Positions 46,466-59,243 of a DNA stretch of 64,000 bases are shown one piece after another. The DNA comes from Capsicum annuum (lineage: Eukaryota > Streptophyta > Magnoliopsida > Solanales > Solanaceae). Position 1 is the first letter of the stretch. The number at the start of each line of letters is the position of its first letter. The notes beneath the pieces were generated by a model. The model searched no databases, was not told the origin of the DNA, and was given only the letters and a program-made list of their open reading frames with translations. The stretch lies in NCBI RefSeq assembly GCF_002878395.1, contig NC_061121.1:46196458-46260457 (forward strand). Direction: 5' to 3'. The translations under genes were made by a program, and so were the position numbers.

Positions 46466-48276
46466 AGAAGATGGCCTCCAAAGAGAGTTCACACTTAATA
46501 AGTATGGAATAATAAGATGGCCTCCAAGTAGGACCATGAGAGTTGTTGACCTTGAGAGTTCACACTCAGACGCTGTTTGGGAGGCAACCCAAGTTAAGGT
46601 AGGTTTTATTTTCAGTATTTTAGTTTTTACTTCACTAGTTTCTTGTTTTTCTGAGTCGCAGGTTAATGGAAAATCTGAGTACGGGAAAATCTAAGCTAAA
46701 GAGCATGGCGAAGACTAAGTGTGAGGTCCCCGGGCTCTCTTAATGCAAGAATATGCTACTAGCTAGGCCTAGAGACCTCAGGAAGTATTTCTATCTCTAC
46801 TATTAAGTAAACTTTAGAGACAAAGTATATTTTTATGTGTGGGGTGGGGAAATTCCCATTTTAGGACTAATTTTAAAATTTTTTGTGTTACAAATAAGTG
46901 GAATTTTTTGTTGGGGCTATGTGTAGTTGCATTATGACTCTTGTACTTGTTGGCTTAATGTTGAATTCATGTGATTGTTTGGTTGAAAGTCTATAATAAT
47001 CCTACTTGAGTTGAACATATGTCATGTATGTGTGAGGTGTTTTTATATTCCTTGTTGTATTTGATGCTAGAACTTTCCTGGTGTGTGTGCAAATAAAAAT
47101 AAAGAGTGTGGGTTTAGGAGATGATATAAAATTTCTTTGATAGCCATGTTTATACCCTTTTTCTGACCTACGCTTGTGCATTATCCTTGTTAACCCAATT
47201 GAGCCTTTAGCTTATTTTCTTTGACAACTTTATATTTAGCCTATATTTCCTTCTTTTATAGACCTTAATTTGATCTAAAGACTCCTTAGACCTTTAGTGT
47301 AAAATTAATTGAGTAAGGAGTTTGAAATTCAAGTAGGAGAAAGGTGAAAGTGAAGCCCCAAAGTAATAGCTATTGGTGTGTGCAATTGATGAGTTATGGT
47401 TGGGAGTTAGAGAAATTTGTGCTAAAAAAATTCCCATTTTTATCCCAGTTGTGTTAAAATGAACTTGTTTTGGCCCTGGTCTTAATTGGATATTGTTCAC
47501 GTCAACTAAGGCAGACAACTTAAGTTGAGAGTGGCTATCATAGGGGTTCTTAGTATTAAGTAGGTGTGATGAAGGGTAAGATTGAATCGTGAATTAATAG
47601 ATAATACTCCTACTATAGTGTATGTGAATAAGCTTAATGATATGGGGCAAAACTAAAGATAGTGGTAGATAGAAGTGGTGGAATGTGGTTGTTAAAGCTG
47701 AATTGAAAAGAAAGTGTGATTTATTAAAGCGCTTAGGAAAGATAGTCATTATTCCTGATCAAAATAGTACCTACATGTCCCTTAACCTATATTAGAAGCC
47801 TTAAGGACCTATTTGATCCTAAGCTTCATTATCCTGATATTAGTGGAGTACTATACTAAGGTCAAGCTTATGGTTAATTTTGTGTAACTTGTGAATTCTT
47901 TGTGAGACTGAGCGTAATTTGATTCTTGCACCCAATTTGTAATAAAATGCATTTAAGTGAGTGATTATGGGTATTTTTCTTATTATGAGGACACATGTTT
48001 GATGATAGTTGAGGGATGTGTATGATGTATTTGATTGAACAATGTATGAGTTTTCCAACTAGGTGAGTCAATTCTTGAGTCTAGGATGTTTTGGAGTAGA
48101 GTTCTTGAACTTTCAATTGTACATAACATGCTTAATGTAGAAAATTGTATTATGTATAGTCATTGTAGTACTAGCTTGAATGTATTGCTTGTAGTATAAG
48201 TGTAGAGTATGCTCTTCTTATGATGCTTAAAGTAAAGGGTTGTTCAAGGACCAACAAGGCTTTAAGTGTTGGGTGG
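46466..48276 (+). other. Athila-type 3' internal region, pol deleted
   Basis: A duplicated phrase (GAGAGTTGTT...CCTTGAGAGTTCACACTCA at about 46421 and 46529) and a TTGGGAGGCAACCCAA word (46577-46592), which in Athila elements lies after integrase, are next to the protease end. About 4 kb of pol has therefore been lost at or near 46450-46560. The rest to the 3' LTR is non-coding; I see no env-like frame. Confidence 0.7.
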
Positions 48277-49906
48277 TGATCTGAGGTGGATTTATGCACC
48301 TCAGTGTTGTTATCGAGCTTATTTAGCCTTATTTTGAGGACAACTTGTGTGATTAATGTGTTAATAATGGTATAATTTAGAATCTAAGTATTTAATTACA
48401 ATGTTTAAGGTGTATCTCAAACAAGTTTGTACTTAATTGGGTCACTTAGGATTAAAACGAGAAAACTAGTGTTACTAGATTGAGCTAGGTGTTTTTCTAG
48501 TTGATCGCGATGGATTCTAATGTGTATAATGAGTTTGTAAGGTTATTATTGTGTAATATGTGTGTAAAAACTTTTTTCTAGTGTTAAAATTTTAATTGAA
48601 TCAAGCCAAGAGTCAAATAATAAGTTGAAGATCAAAATGGGCAAAACTAGTTCTTAGCTTAAGTTTCTAGTTCATTGTCTTGAAAGTTATGCTGTTTTGC
48701 GATCTAATCCATGGTTTTTGATGCAATAGTATACTTTTTGAGTTTATTATTATGATATATGGATGATTCACAATCTGTAAATCAAGTGGAAACAACACCA
48801 CAAGGCTTGAGATGGAAAGACAAATGCACAAGACGAGTTTAGAAGTCAAAATAACTTTCCAGTGTGTCACCGCGATAGGGCCGCGTCGCACACCCTACTA
48901 CATGGGAATGAGAAGAGCGTCGCACACCATATTCCATGGGAATGATAAGCACATCGCACACCCTACTCCATGGGAATAGGTAGCGCATCACAAACCCTAT
49001 TCCACCAATGATCAAATTGTCCTCCCATAAATAGGACACTTGAACTTGATATTAGAGACCTTGGATGGCTTTGAAACTTGGAGTGGGGCTGGAAAATACT
49101 TAAATTAGTGTTTTCATATCCTTACTATTTTTTGAGATTTTAATATGTTTTCTATCTTTGCGATTATGGTTATGTCTATTAGTAGCTACCCTTTCTGGGG
49201 TTAGTGCCAAGAACATGATTACTATTGCTTTGAATTGATTTAGTTTTGATTGATTATAATATTTGGTTATTTATTTATCTTTATTATAACTATTTTAAGG
49301 ATTCACAACCCTTGGAATACATCCATGGTCGTCTTTGTGAGCTCGGGAGGGGGAATAAGGTCATAGAATGTGGGGGTAAATAGAACAAAGTTCTTATTAT
49401 TTTATAAAATAAGGAATTTTATTTAGCATATAGGATAGGGATATACCTAGAATACTTTCTTGGTTCATTTGCAGGATGACATCTTAATACATCTAAATGA
49501 ATTATTGCATCTCCGCTCAACGATGTAGTTGTAATATCTAGTTAGGTAGAAGATTAGAGGATAGGGAGACCATGATCCTACTATAAATCTTGCGAATCAA
49601 CAACCAAGATAACTAATCTAACCAATGAATTTCATTATCTTCATATGATTGTTCGTAGAGCCTTGACCCTTGACTCCTCTCATTTGATTGTCCAATACTT
49701 TTACTTTATCGCATTGTTTACTTTACTTTTAAATCATAATTCCCAAACTCTTTTTGTCACGTTTGCACCACTTTAATCTCATTCATTAAACTTGAGATCA
49801 ATAGTTGTTAAAACAAGTCCCTGTGGGATCGACACTTGACTTCTTAAGGGCCACTTTATGACTTGGTGAGACCATGTACACTTGCGTGTGCGCTTGGACG
49901 CAACTA
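48277..49906 (+). repeat. Athila-type 3' LTR
   Basis: 1630 bp, homologous to 42325-43953 throughout, including the 32-34 bp U3 repeat (48880-49008) and a TATA-like CCATAAATAGG near 49026. Followed directly by CTTTT. Confidence 0.9.
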
Positions 49907-49911
49907 CTTTT

Positions 49912-50821
49912 CTTTATCAAATTTCTTGAATATTTGTTCAAAAATCCCAAAACCTTAGAACTTGATTTAGCCACAAATTCAAATCCTTTCCACTTGAATA
50001 TTGTTCTTAATTCTATAATTACTAGTTTTTCTCTAATTTTATATTCAAAATAACTTCAATTCTTGATTTTAAAATGGATTTCAAAGATTTTGCCTGGTAA
50101 AGCTCAAAAATAATTTTTCTTTGATTTGAACCTTGTTTTTTACTTGATTTGACTTGGGTCTTCAACTCTAGATACCTACAGGTATGGGGAACATGTTTTT
50201 GAAGTAAAGGTATGATATTTCCCTTCTTTTTTGAAAACCCATTTTGGGAGTTTGTTTTGGCCCGAACCAAAAGTAGGTAATATGGGTATTATTTGCTTTA
50301 TTTTGATGTGTAGATTCAATATTTCTTAGTTTTAGTTGATTTTAGAACCATTCATGATAAGTAAGTTTTTGTGGTTGAAGTGTTGTGGACCAATTTCGAT
50401 CTTCAAGGTACGTTATGACTTAAATCTTTTAGACTAGGCTGGGTAGTAAATATTGTATGACAAGCATGTTAGGGGTTGGAACTAATCATGATAAATGACT
50501 ATCTATGTGTTATGCCCGTGTTAACGCCTATATGTGATGTAATTGTTGAAATTAAGATATTGTGCCATATGTGTGACCGTGGGGGTCCTATCTGATGTTG
50601 ATAGTCTCAAATATATGTGAATAATTATATTGTATTGTTGAAAATACCTTTTGTGGTACTGTTGGCATATAGTGATATATTCATACTTGTTGGCATATGA
50701 AACATACGAAAATTTATGGATGGACGGAAATAATGAGTGGATATTGGCTTATGTGATTGTGACAATGTAACATTGTGATTGGTTGTGGAAATATATCATT
50801 TGGGTTGATTGTGGAAATACT
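49912..50821 (+). repeat. LTR-like repeat, right part
   Basis: Continuation of 41571-42324 across the Athila insertion. It ends where homology to the chromovirus LTR begins at 50822. No coding frame. Confidence 0.35.
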
Positions 50822-52564
50822 CATAGTCACTGGCAATAATTTTTCAGCTTTTAATTAAGGGTACTTTGGATATTTTCCCTTTTTCCCACTAGGGACCAAC
50901 GATCATAAAACACCTTTGGGGCATTATTTTTACCTTCTATCAAATCAAAGCACATTATCTTCTCTCTCGAATTCTTTCATGCAAAAAGTACCTAGGGTTT
51001 CTAAAGGTTGACCATCTAGAGCTTTAAAGGTCAAATTCTCTCTGTAGTCCTTGATTATTCAGGCATGCTACTTTTCTCCAATTCTTAATTTATGAAAATA
51101 ATATGTTTTACATGGTTTAAATTATAGGGATTTGAATGTGGGTTTTTTTATGGTTGAGGGTTCTGACATGATTGATTCTTAATGTATTCCCATGATTTAT
51201 TATGCCTTATTTATGATTTATTAATGGTTTTTAAATTTTAGGGTTCATGGGAAGGGTGAATAAACTAAGAGGTCATTGTTTTCTCCAAATTGGTGTTTTG
51301 AAATTAGAATTAGTTTTAAATAATTGTGTTCCCTCAATCCACCTGTGTAAATAGCTTTAAATTGTGAAATTTTCACTTGGTATGGCTTATCCACCTATGT
51401 TATTGCACTGCATAAAAAGTTAAACAATGAGAATGATTTTTAAAGCCTTGTTTTCTATGATTGGTTTAATGAACAAAAGGGGGTTGAGGTATTCCCCCAA
51501 GCTAATGTGATTGTTATGGTATAGAGATACATTTGTAAGTGTAAGAGTATGACGATACCTATGGTATGCCTTAATGGAAAATTCTTTGGTCAATGAATGA
51601 GAATGTGTGAGAAGTGTTTCAATTGGGCTTTAATTGAGGTTGTATAGCTGTGTCTTGAAAGTGGAGGTCCCGATAGAAACTGTGGGGTTCGTCGCGGGGT
51701 CTAAATTATCGGGAGGTTCGAGTTCTCCCTATTATATGATTGGGAGGTTCAAGTCCCCTATGTTATTGACAAAGTGCTTAAATCACTCTCAATATATGCC
51801 GGGAGGTTCAAGTCCCCCATAATGCATATGTTTATCTAATTATTCTCTGGTTTGTGCGGTCACACGTGTTGGGGATATTTCATCTAGGGGAGAGCTAGAC
51901 CCATATAGCCCGTGGGTAACTTGTTATGACGGTTATGCTACACAGTCCAGGTTAATGATTTTAAAGTACATGATAAGCCTTGTTTCCTATCCTGGCATAT
52001 TATTTACGTATGTGTATGATGATGTTCACATGGAGTTGAATTGGGTTTGGCTTGGCATTATTTTGTCCTCTATCCTAAGTTACATGCTAGTGCTCAACCC
52101 ACTAACTGTCTATAGACTTGTATCCCCACGTGATGTAGGCACCAAAGATACTTCTACTTTTCCTGCGCAGTGTTAGGTGGATCGGCTCGGTTCTTCGGTC
52201 GTTGTGGTGAAGTGGTGATCTTTTATTTTTAGGAAGACTTGGTCATTTCATCAGTTTTCTTCCATAGAGTGTAATTGGAGACTTTACATTTTCATTAATA
52301 TTATAATTTTTAGAGTTAGGGGCATATCCCGACTTAGATTAGTTTTCAGTATTGTTTAGAGGCTTTATGGATATTACTGTGGTTTGGGTTGTTATGTTTT
52401 ACACTATTAGTTGTTTTGAGCTTATTATCCTCCATCTTGTTCTATGTTTTGATTTTAGCTGCTACTAGGTGTTATGTTATGTTTGTCTAGGCAACAGGGT
52501 GGTATCCAGTCCTTGGTGGACATAAGATACCCGTCATAGCCAAGCCTTGGTTTGAGTCATAACA
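50822..52564 (+). repeat. Chromovirus 5' LTR, left end missing
   Basis: Aligns with the 3' LTR from 63014 on (CATAGTC, then CACCTTTGGGGCATTATT, GTACCTAGGGTTTCTAAAGG). The first 399 bp of the 3' LTR (62615-63013) have no counterpart, so the left end was lost or replaced at 50821. It ends GAGTCATAACA. Several GGGAGGTTC words (51710-51810) recur in this LTR. Confidence 0.85.
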
Positions 52565-52568
52565 AAGT

Positions 52569-52580
52569 TGGTATCATAGC
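52569..52580 (+). promoter_or_regulatory. Primer-binding site (initiator tRNA-Met type)
   Basis: TGGTATCATAGC, four bases after the LTR. It differs at one base from TGGTATCAGAGC, the common plant retrotransposon primer site. Confidence 0.88.
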
Positions 52581-52740
52581 CTAGGTTTGGTGTCATTGGG
52601 TGTCCACAAAGTCATGTCAAGTAGAGTCTTTTTTATAGGTATATAATGCGCCATACTTATAAGGGAGAGGCTACGAGATATTTAGGAATGTTTAAGATCT
52701 TGAAATCTCTTCTAATTTTGATATATTCACTTTTTAGATC

Positions 52741-53699
52741 ATGCCTCTCAGACGATCTGATGCTCGTGGAAACTCTTCTATCTCGTCTGAGGAAAATATC
52801 AACAGAGCTCGTACTACTTATAAAATTTAGACCTGGTTTAGAGCTCTAGCTTGTGATTGTACTACCCCACGTGGAGTTCCACCATTTCCTCTAGCCCTCC
52901 TCGGGCACCTCAAGTTGATGTATCTAATGCTGAGTTTTGCCAGTCAATCCATTTGATTACCTAGTTGGTGGCCACTCAGACTAAGCGTGTTGCTTCTGTT
53001 GCTCCATCTTCTGAGGTTACTAGAGTTGGCCAATTTATGAGGTTGAGTCCTCTGACTTTCACTGGTTCGAAGGTTGAAGAGGATCCTTAAAATTTCATGG
53101 ATGAGATAGAGAAGATTTTTCATGTAATGTATGCTACTGATGTAAAAGGTGTGGAGTTAGCTACTTATTAGTTGAAGGATATGACATATCATTGGTATGA
53201 GGGAAGGAGGGGAACAGTCTAGGGGTGATGATGCTGAGTCCGCTTTATGGGATGACTTCTCAAGTGCTTTTCTTGATCGCTTATTTCCTTAAGAGTTGAG
53301 GAAGGCAAAGGCTGAGGAATTCGTGAATTTAAAATAAAACAGGACGACAGTAAAAGAGTATGCCTTGAAGTTTCATCAGTTGTTGTATTGTGCTCCTGGT
53401 TAGTATCTAGCATGAGGGCTAGATGATGAAGTTTGCTTTTGGATTGTCAAGTGATTTGATTTTGGAGAGTAAGCCCACCTTGGTGAACAAGGTTTTGGAA
53501 ATATCTAGACTTGTGGTGTATATGCAACAAGTGGAAGAGGAAAAGAAGAAGCAAACAGAGATGAGTGAAAAACAAGAAGTTTCGGTATTCAGACTAGGGT
53601 GAAGGACAATAGTAAAGTGGTAGAGATGGTGGGAAATGGTCTAAGAAGAATTGGGACAATTCTGGTTCCTATTCTATGTCTAGCTCCCCATACCCTAAG
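52741..53699 (+). pseudogene. Chromovirus gag remnant, truncated by insertion
   Basis: ATG 52741 opens MPLRRSDARGNSSIS. After a stop at about residue 29 the frame resumes with FMRLSPLTFTGSKVEEDP, NFMDEIEKIFHVMYATDVKG, LKDMTYHWYEG, then ALWDDFSSAFLDRLFP, ELRKAKAEEFVNLK and VKEYALKFHQL. These are the successive conserved blocks of gypsy gag. Stops replace Gln codons at DP(Q)NF and TY(Q)LKD. The sequence is cut at CCCTAAG|TGTCACG (53699/53700) by the inverted LTR, before any zinc knuckle. Confidence 0.88.
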
Positions 53700-54742
53700 T
53701 GTCACGATACGAACCAGGGCCTAGTCATGATAGGTATCTCAAGTCCCACGTGGACCAGAGATCACCCACTTTGCCTAATCATACCAACACATCATCTCAA
53801 TATGTCGGATGAAATCCGAACATATAGCAAGATAGCGCATAATGAAACTAATAATAATTCATGATATGTATATATCAACCACCGGTAACTGAACAACCGT
53901 ACGTCACCAAAATAATCAACCAAAAAACCTAACTCCACAGTAATCCAAAAAAGTCTCTACAAAATTGAAGGTCAATAAAATATTGGGATATGCCCCCGAT
54001 AATAGCTTAAACCAATATCCAAAGATAGTAAAAACATGAAAAGGATTCCATAATATGAACTGGGGTCTTCCGAAGGATGAAAGCTCACCACTTTAATCTG
54101 ACTCGCTAGTTGATACCGAATCCAAGTCACTAAGCAAGAGATGTAGAAGTATGGTTACTTCCTTAATTACGTGGGGATACAACGTCTGAAGAAGGTTAAT
54201 GGTTGGAGCGCTAGTATGTAACTCAGGGACAAAGGATCAAAATAATACTATGATAACAGTTCAAAACCAATCACCATTCAATGCATAATATCATATAAAG
54301 AATGCATACATATAATACCGTATTATATGGTAGGAAGTAAGGATTAGCATGGTCTTCTAAAACCTTAACCTGGGTTGTGTCGCATAGCCATCATAAAATA
54401 AGGCACCAACAGGCTATATGGTCCCAGCTCTCCCCTAGCTGGAAGGGCCCCAGTACGTGTAGCTGCACGAACCAAAGAATATCCACATCTATATATGCCT
54501 TTATGGGGGACTCAAACCTCCCAGTCATGTAGACACTCGCACCGGCTAGCGCAATTTCTAGTATTAGTCCTTCAAAATCTCCACTTTCACGGCCCGATTA
54601 CACATCTCGCTCTTAAGCCCAATTTAAAATATTTATTTCACAATCATAATCATCAATTCAGTTACTTACAAAAGGCATCCCATTGGTATTGTTATACTAA
54701 CCCCATTTGACAGAGAATAATATGCCAACACAATTATTACAT

Positions 54743-56732
54743 AAAAAAAGTAATAGGTACTATTATTGGTCCTTCCCAGTCCGCATTTATTGAAAGAAGA
54801 AGTATTATTGACAACATTTTATTTAGTCATGAATTATTCAAGTGGTACACTAGAAAAGGGCTCTCTCTAAGATGTGTTCTAAAGGTGGACCTAAAAAAGG
54901 CATAAGACTCAATAGAATGGGTTTCCTTAAAAGTGTCTTAGTAGATCTAGGATTTCCTCAAAGGTTCATTGAATGGATAATAGAGTGTATCAACCCAGTC
55001 TCTTACTCCTTAGTGGTGAATGAACGGTTGAAAAAGCCTTTTCCAGGCAAAAGAGGTATAAGGCAGGGTGACCCTATGTCACCTTACCTTTTTGTAATTA
55101 AAATAGAATACCTCAACAGGGAGATGAATATGCTAGATCACAATAAAGGGTTTCACTACCATCCCAGGTGAAAATAATTAGGGGTAAAACACATAGTAGT
55201 TACTGATGATTTGTTATTATTTTGCAAAGCATACCTCAACTCAGTCATCCTACTTCAAAAGGCTTTCCATAGATTTTATGCAGCATTTGGGCTCTAAGCA
55301 AATATTGAGAAGAGCTCTATCTACTTATATGGAACACAACCACAAATGAAGTAGCTTATTCTTATATCCCTAGGTTATGAGTAGGGTGCCCTGCCTTTTA
55401 AATAACTTGGAGTGCCTTTGAGTTCCAAAAATCTCACAATTGATCAATGCCAACTTCTGGTGGACAAAATTGTTGCTAAATAGAACTGCTGGTCTGCTAA
55501 ATTACTATTTTATGTAAGAAGGTTGCAATTTATTAAGTTCATAATATTTGGCACATAGACTTACTGGGCACAAATCTTCCTATTGCCAAAGAGAATCATG
55601 AAGCTCATCATAAGATACTGTAGAGTTTTTCTCTAGATAGGGGCTACTTTAACATCCAAAAAAGCACTGGTGGCATGGGAAAAACTATACCTTCCTAAAT
55701 TTACTAGTGGGCTGAATATTTTGAAGTTTCCTCTATGGAACAAAGCAGCTATCACCAAACAGCTTTGGGATTTAGCTGAGGAAAAAGATTGCCTTTGGAT
55801 AAAATGGGTACATGCTTACTACCTGAAGAATGAAGCTATTAAAACATGTGAAATCCCCCATAATGCTAAATGGGTTATCATGAAAATCATCAGTGTAAAA
55901 TCTCATGTCATGACAGCCTCAAGTCTCCAGGGTGATCTTTTGATGAGACTAGTGACATGCATCCAGAATTTGAAGTTCCTTATTAAAAAGATGTATGGTC
56001 CAATGATTCCACAACTCTCCAAAGTTCCCTGGAAAGAAATTATGTTGAATCATAGTGTAAATCCCAGACACTACTTTATACTATGGTTGGCCATGTTAAA
56101 ATGACTATACACTATAGAGAGACTAGCAAAATTTGGCATCCAAGTACCTGCTTCTTGTGTGTTCTGTGATAGTGCTGAAAAAACTTACAAGCACCTGTTC
56201 TTTGAATACCGCATTACAGAGGGGCTGTGGAAGAGAATGATAGACTAGCTAGGAATATAAAAAGCTATTGGTGGATGGATAAGTGAGGTTGAATGGGTTG
56301 CACAACAAGCAAAAGGGAAAGCTCCCAGATTTGCCATCCTATGTAGTGTTTTTGCCATGATGATAAACACCATATGGAGAGAAAGAAACCTTATCTGATT
56401 CCAACAAGGAGACTACCAGGTGGATCAAGTGTGCTGAGAAATTGCCTACCACATCCTTGTTAGAGGTCAACTGTATGCAAAGTGGGCACCATTGCTATTG
56501 CAGTTGCCAGCAATTCCATGATAATGAAGAAGAACTGAATGTGGACACTATAGCTTAGCTCTTATACCTTGTAAATTGTTGATTTTTTCTGCTAATTTTA
56601 CTTTGGAGGTCTCCTAGCCTGTTAGTGAGATCCTATTAAAGTTAATAGTCATTAAAACTGAGAAGCAGGGGGTCTAACGCTGCTTGATGTTGTAAATTTC
56701 TTGGTGAAATACAATTTCTTTATTTACTAAAA
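54743..56732 (+). mobile_element. 5'-truncated LINE, same superfamily as 7142-11995
   Basis: Begins inside the reverse transcriptase and runs to an A-rich end (ACTAAAAAC, 56726-56734). Flanking words ACAATTATTACAT (54730-54742) and ACAAATTTATTACAT (56733-56747) look like a target duplication with a 2-base indel. 5' truncation is usual for LINE copies. Confidence 0.85.
54771..56522 (+). pseudogene. LINE reverse transcriptase / zf-RVT remnant
   Basis: Reads PSQSAFIERRSIIDNILFSH, KVDLKKA-stop-DSIEWVSLK, KRGIRQGDPMSPYLF, then the catalytic site as VTDD (55199-55210) where YADD is required. LGVPLSSKNL, LWIKWVHAYYLKN, CVFCDSAEKTYKHLFFEY and IWRERNLI follow. About 1750 bp of the C-terminal half of ORF2 is present with more than ten stops. 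It retains Trp at two places (SIEW, IKW) where the copy at 8472-11847 has TAG, which shows how that copy decayed. Confidence 0.88.
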
Positions 56733-57880
56733 ACAAATTTATTACATCTATTTGGGACTCAAACCTAGTATTCAAAAGGGAATATCAAGCAATCCATCGC
56801 ATTGGTAATCGAACCCATTATACAACCAAACCCCTATGGTATCAATTCAGTTTAATTTATGGCCATCAAGGCCTTCACAAAGTCCTTCATCAATCGTTAT
56901 CATGGTTATGCCAAAGCCTTAGTTCAAAAACATAATTCAATGTGTGAGAATATCATTCTCTTTGATAATTTTACAACCAGATTGAGGGCACATAATTTCC
57001 AATACCATATATTCAAGAAAAATCAACAAATTGAGGATTAACCATGGCCCTTTAGTTTAATTTCCATTCCCATGCTTCCCACAAAATTCAAAACCATAAT
57101 TAAAACAAAAAAAACCATAATTAAACCATGAGAAACAGTATTCAACCATGAACATCCAAAACTCCCAACCTTTATTTCAAAACCATAATAATACCATGAT
57201 AATAATACATCAAAATATGAGATTTTAGTAAAATAATAATAAGGGAGGAGTAATATGCCTAAATTATAAAGATTCAAGGAGAGAATTGTAATATGCCTGA
57301 ATTACAAAGATCCACGAAGAGAAATTAGCTCTTGAACCCTTAGATGGCCACTTTGGAGAAACCCTAACCAATTTTTCTTAAGAAGATTTTGAGAGAGTAA
57401 AGAGGATGTTTTGATCTTATAAAGTATAGAATGAATGACCCAAAGTGTTTTAGGGATGTTGGGCCTTAAGGGATTTAAGTGAAAAATATCCAAAGTACCT
57501 CCAACTAAAAATTGTAAAAAGGTCATCCTTGGTTATGAGTCGACCCACTGACTCGTCACCATATCATACAACTCGTATCCATTAGTTGTATCCTAAATAG
57601 TGAGATAGACACCTATAAACTTTCCATCTTACAACTCTATGGTCCCACTCTCGACCTGACTATACGACTCATATGGTCTAGTCGTATCTAAGACAGAACC
57701 TAAAGGGATTAGACACTGGACAGCATATAAATCAACCCTACCACTCATAAAGTCTTATGACTCATACTAAGTCACTCATACTCAGAGTAAAACTTAGCCA
57801 ATTACAGACTAGTTTGGTTATGAATTGGGTCTCTAGACCCATAACCACACCATACAACTCGTATGATGAGTCATCAACAA

Positions 57881-59243
57881 TTCAAAGCTAATCTGAGAGT
57901 TTATCTCCTAGACACTAAAGATGGTGGTGTGATAGTGATAGAGGTGGCAAAGTTATCTCTAGATGCTGAGGTGAAGGAGAAATAAGTTTTGAACCCTATC
58001 TTGATGCAAATCAAGAAATATGTGGGTCACCAGAAGATAATGACTTTTGAGATTGGTGGTGATGGTATTTTGAGGTACCAAGGGATATTGTGTGTTCACA
58101 ATATTGATAGGCTATGAGAAGAACCTTGGATGAATCTCATGAGTCATGGTATACTATTTATTTTGGTTTGATGAAGATGTACCTTGACTTGAAGGATACT
58201 TATTGGTGGAATAATATAAAGCAGGATGTGGCTAATTTTGTGGCTAAGTGCATGGTTTGTCAGTAAGTAGAAGTGGAACACTTGAGGCCTGGTGGGTTGT
58301 TTCAAGAAATCGAGTTGCCTGTGTGAAACTGGGAGGTGATTAATATAGATTTTGTTATGGGTCTTCCACAGACTCATGAACAATTTGATTTGATTTGGGT
58401 CATAATGGATAGGATGACTAAGTCTACTTACGTCTTACCGATGAGGACAATTTTCTTTTCTGAAGACTATGCCAAGTTGTTTTGAAGAGATAGTTAGGTT
58501 GCATGGTGCTCTAATTTCCATCATTTCTGATTGAGGTATGTAGGTTTTATCTTATTTTTGGCATTTATTTCAGAGAGGTTTGAGAATTAAGGTGAGCCTT
58601 AGCACCACCTTCCACCCTCAAGTAGAGAGGACCATTCAGATGTTGGGGGATCTGCTAAGATCTTGGGTACTTGACTTTGGTGGTAGTTGGATCAATTATT
58701 TTAACCTCATTGAGTTTCCATATAATAATAACTATCACTATAGTATTGGGATGGACCCTTTTAAGGCTCTTTATAGTAGGAGGTAGGTCTCCTATTGATA
58801 GGTTTGAGGTTGAAGAGAATAGGTTGAATGGCCCTGACTTAGTTCTCCAAACTATGGAGAAGGTGAAGGTTATTCAGGATAGACTTAGAACTGCCCAAAG
58901 TCACCAATAGTTCTATGCAGACATGAGACAAAGAGAGTTGGAGTTTGAAGTGGATAATTGGTGTTCTTGAAGGTGTCTCCCATGAAGGAATTATACGGTT
59001 TGTAAAGAATAGGAATCTCAACCCTCGTGATATTGGTCCGTACCTTATTTTGAGGCAAGTGGGCAGTGTGGATTATGACTTGGAATTGCCTTCGAGTTTG
59101 GGATCTATCCATCCAATCTTTCATATGTCGCAGTTGAAGAAGTGCGTGGGAGATCCTTCCTTGGTTGTTCCTTTAGAGAGTATTGGTTTTTAAGAAACCT
59201 TGTTTTATGAGGAAGTCCTAATTGGAAAATTGGATAGACAGGT
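57881..59243 (+). pseudogene. Chromovirus integrase remnant
   Basis: Integrase inserts the element DNA. The frame begins in the RNase H-integrase connector (LLDTKDGGVIVIEVAKLSL). The zinc region reads LDESHESWYTIYFG (second His of HPG is Tyr) and CMVCQ. In the DDE core the first Asp is in INIDFVMGLP, the second in ISIISD before a TGA where Arg is expected, and the Glu in QVERTIQMLG. The GPY module follows (RDIGPYLILRQVGS), then IHPIFHMSQLKKCVGD. There is one frameshift near 58480 and several stops. It continues across the solo LTR at 62337. Confidence 0.9.
59239..59243. repeat. Target-site duplication (left) of the solo LTR
   Basis: CAGGT, identical to 62337-62341. Removing the solo LTR and one copy restores a continuous frame reading LDRQVYHLGNKD. 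Confidence 0.92.

Larger units (their letters stand above)
42325..49906 (+). mobile_element. Athila-type Ty3/gypsy element, internally deleted
   Basis: 7582 bp with LTRs of 1629 and 1630 bp, flanked by CTTTT. The primer-binding site TGGTGCCATTGCCGGGGA is two transitions away from the tRNA-Asp-type TGGCGCCGTTGCCGGGGA typical of Athila. Gag, a zinc knuckle and a protease remnant follow, then only non-coding sequence to the 3' LTR. Reverse transcriptase, RNase H and integrase are missing, so it could move only with another element's enzymes. The LTRs differ at about six of the first 72 positions, so the insertion is old. Confidence 0.9.
53700..57880 (-). mobile_element. Inverted LTR of a related gypsy family, split by a LINE
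   Basis: Reads TGTCACGATACGAACCAGGG at 53700. Its reverse complement aligns with the end of the 5' LTR at about 52510-52564 (GGACATAAGATACCCGTCAT versus GGGACTTGAGATACCTATCA). Its right part (about 57300-57560) in reverse aligns with LTR sequence at 63040-63200. It is therefore a sister-family LTR in opposite orientation, holding a LINE at about 54743-56732. The right border is approximate. No matching 5-bp duplication is seen across 53700/57880, so the insertion was followed by deletion. Confidence 0.65.

Noticed and set aside
46600..48270. Possible env-like gene of the Athila element
   Set aside because: Only short frames with no signal peptide, membrane segment or conserved block.
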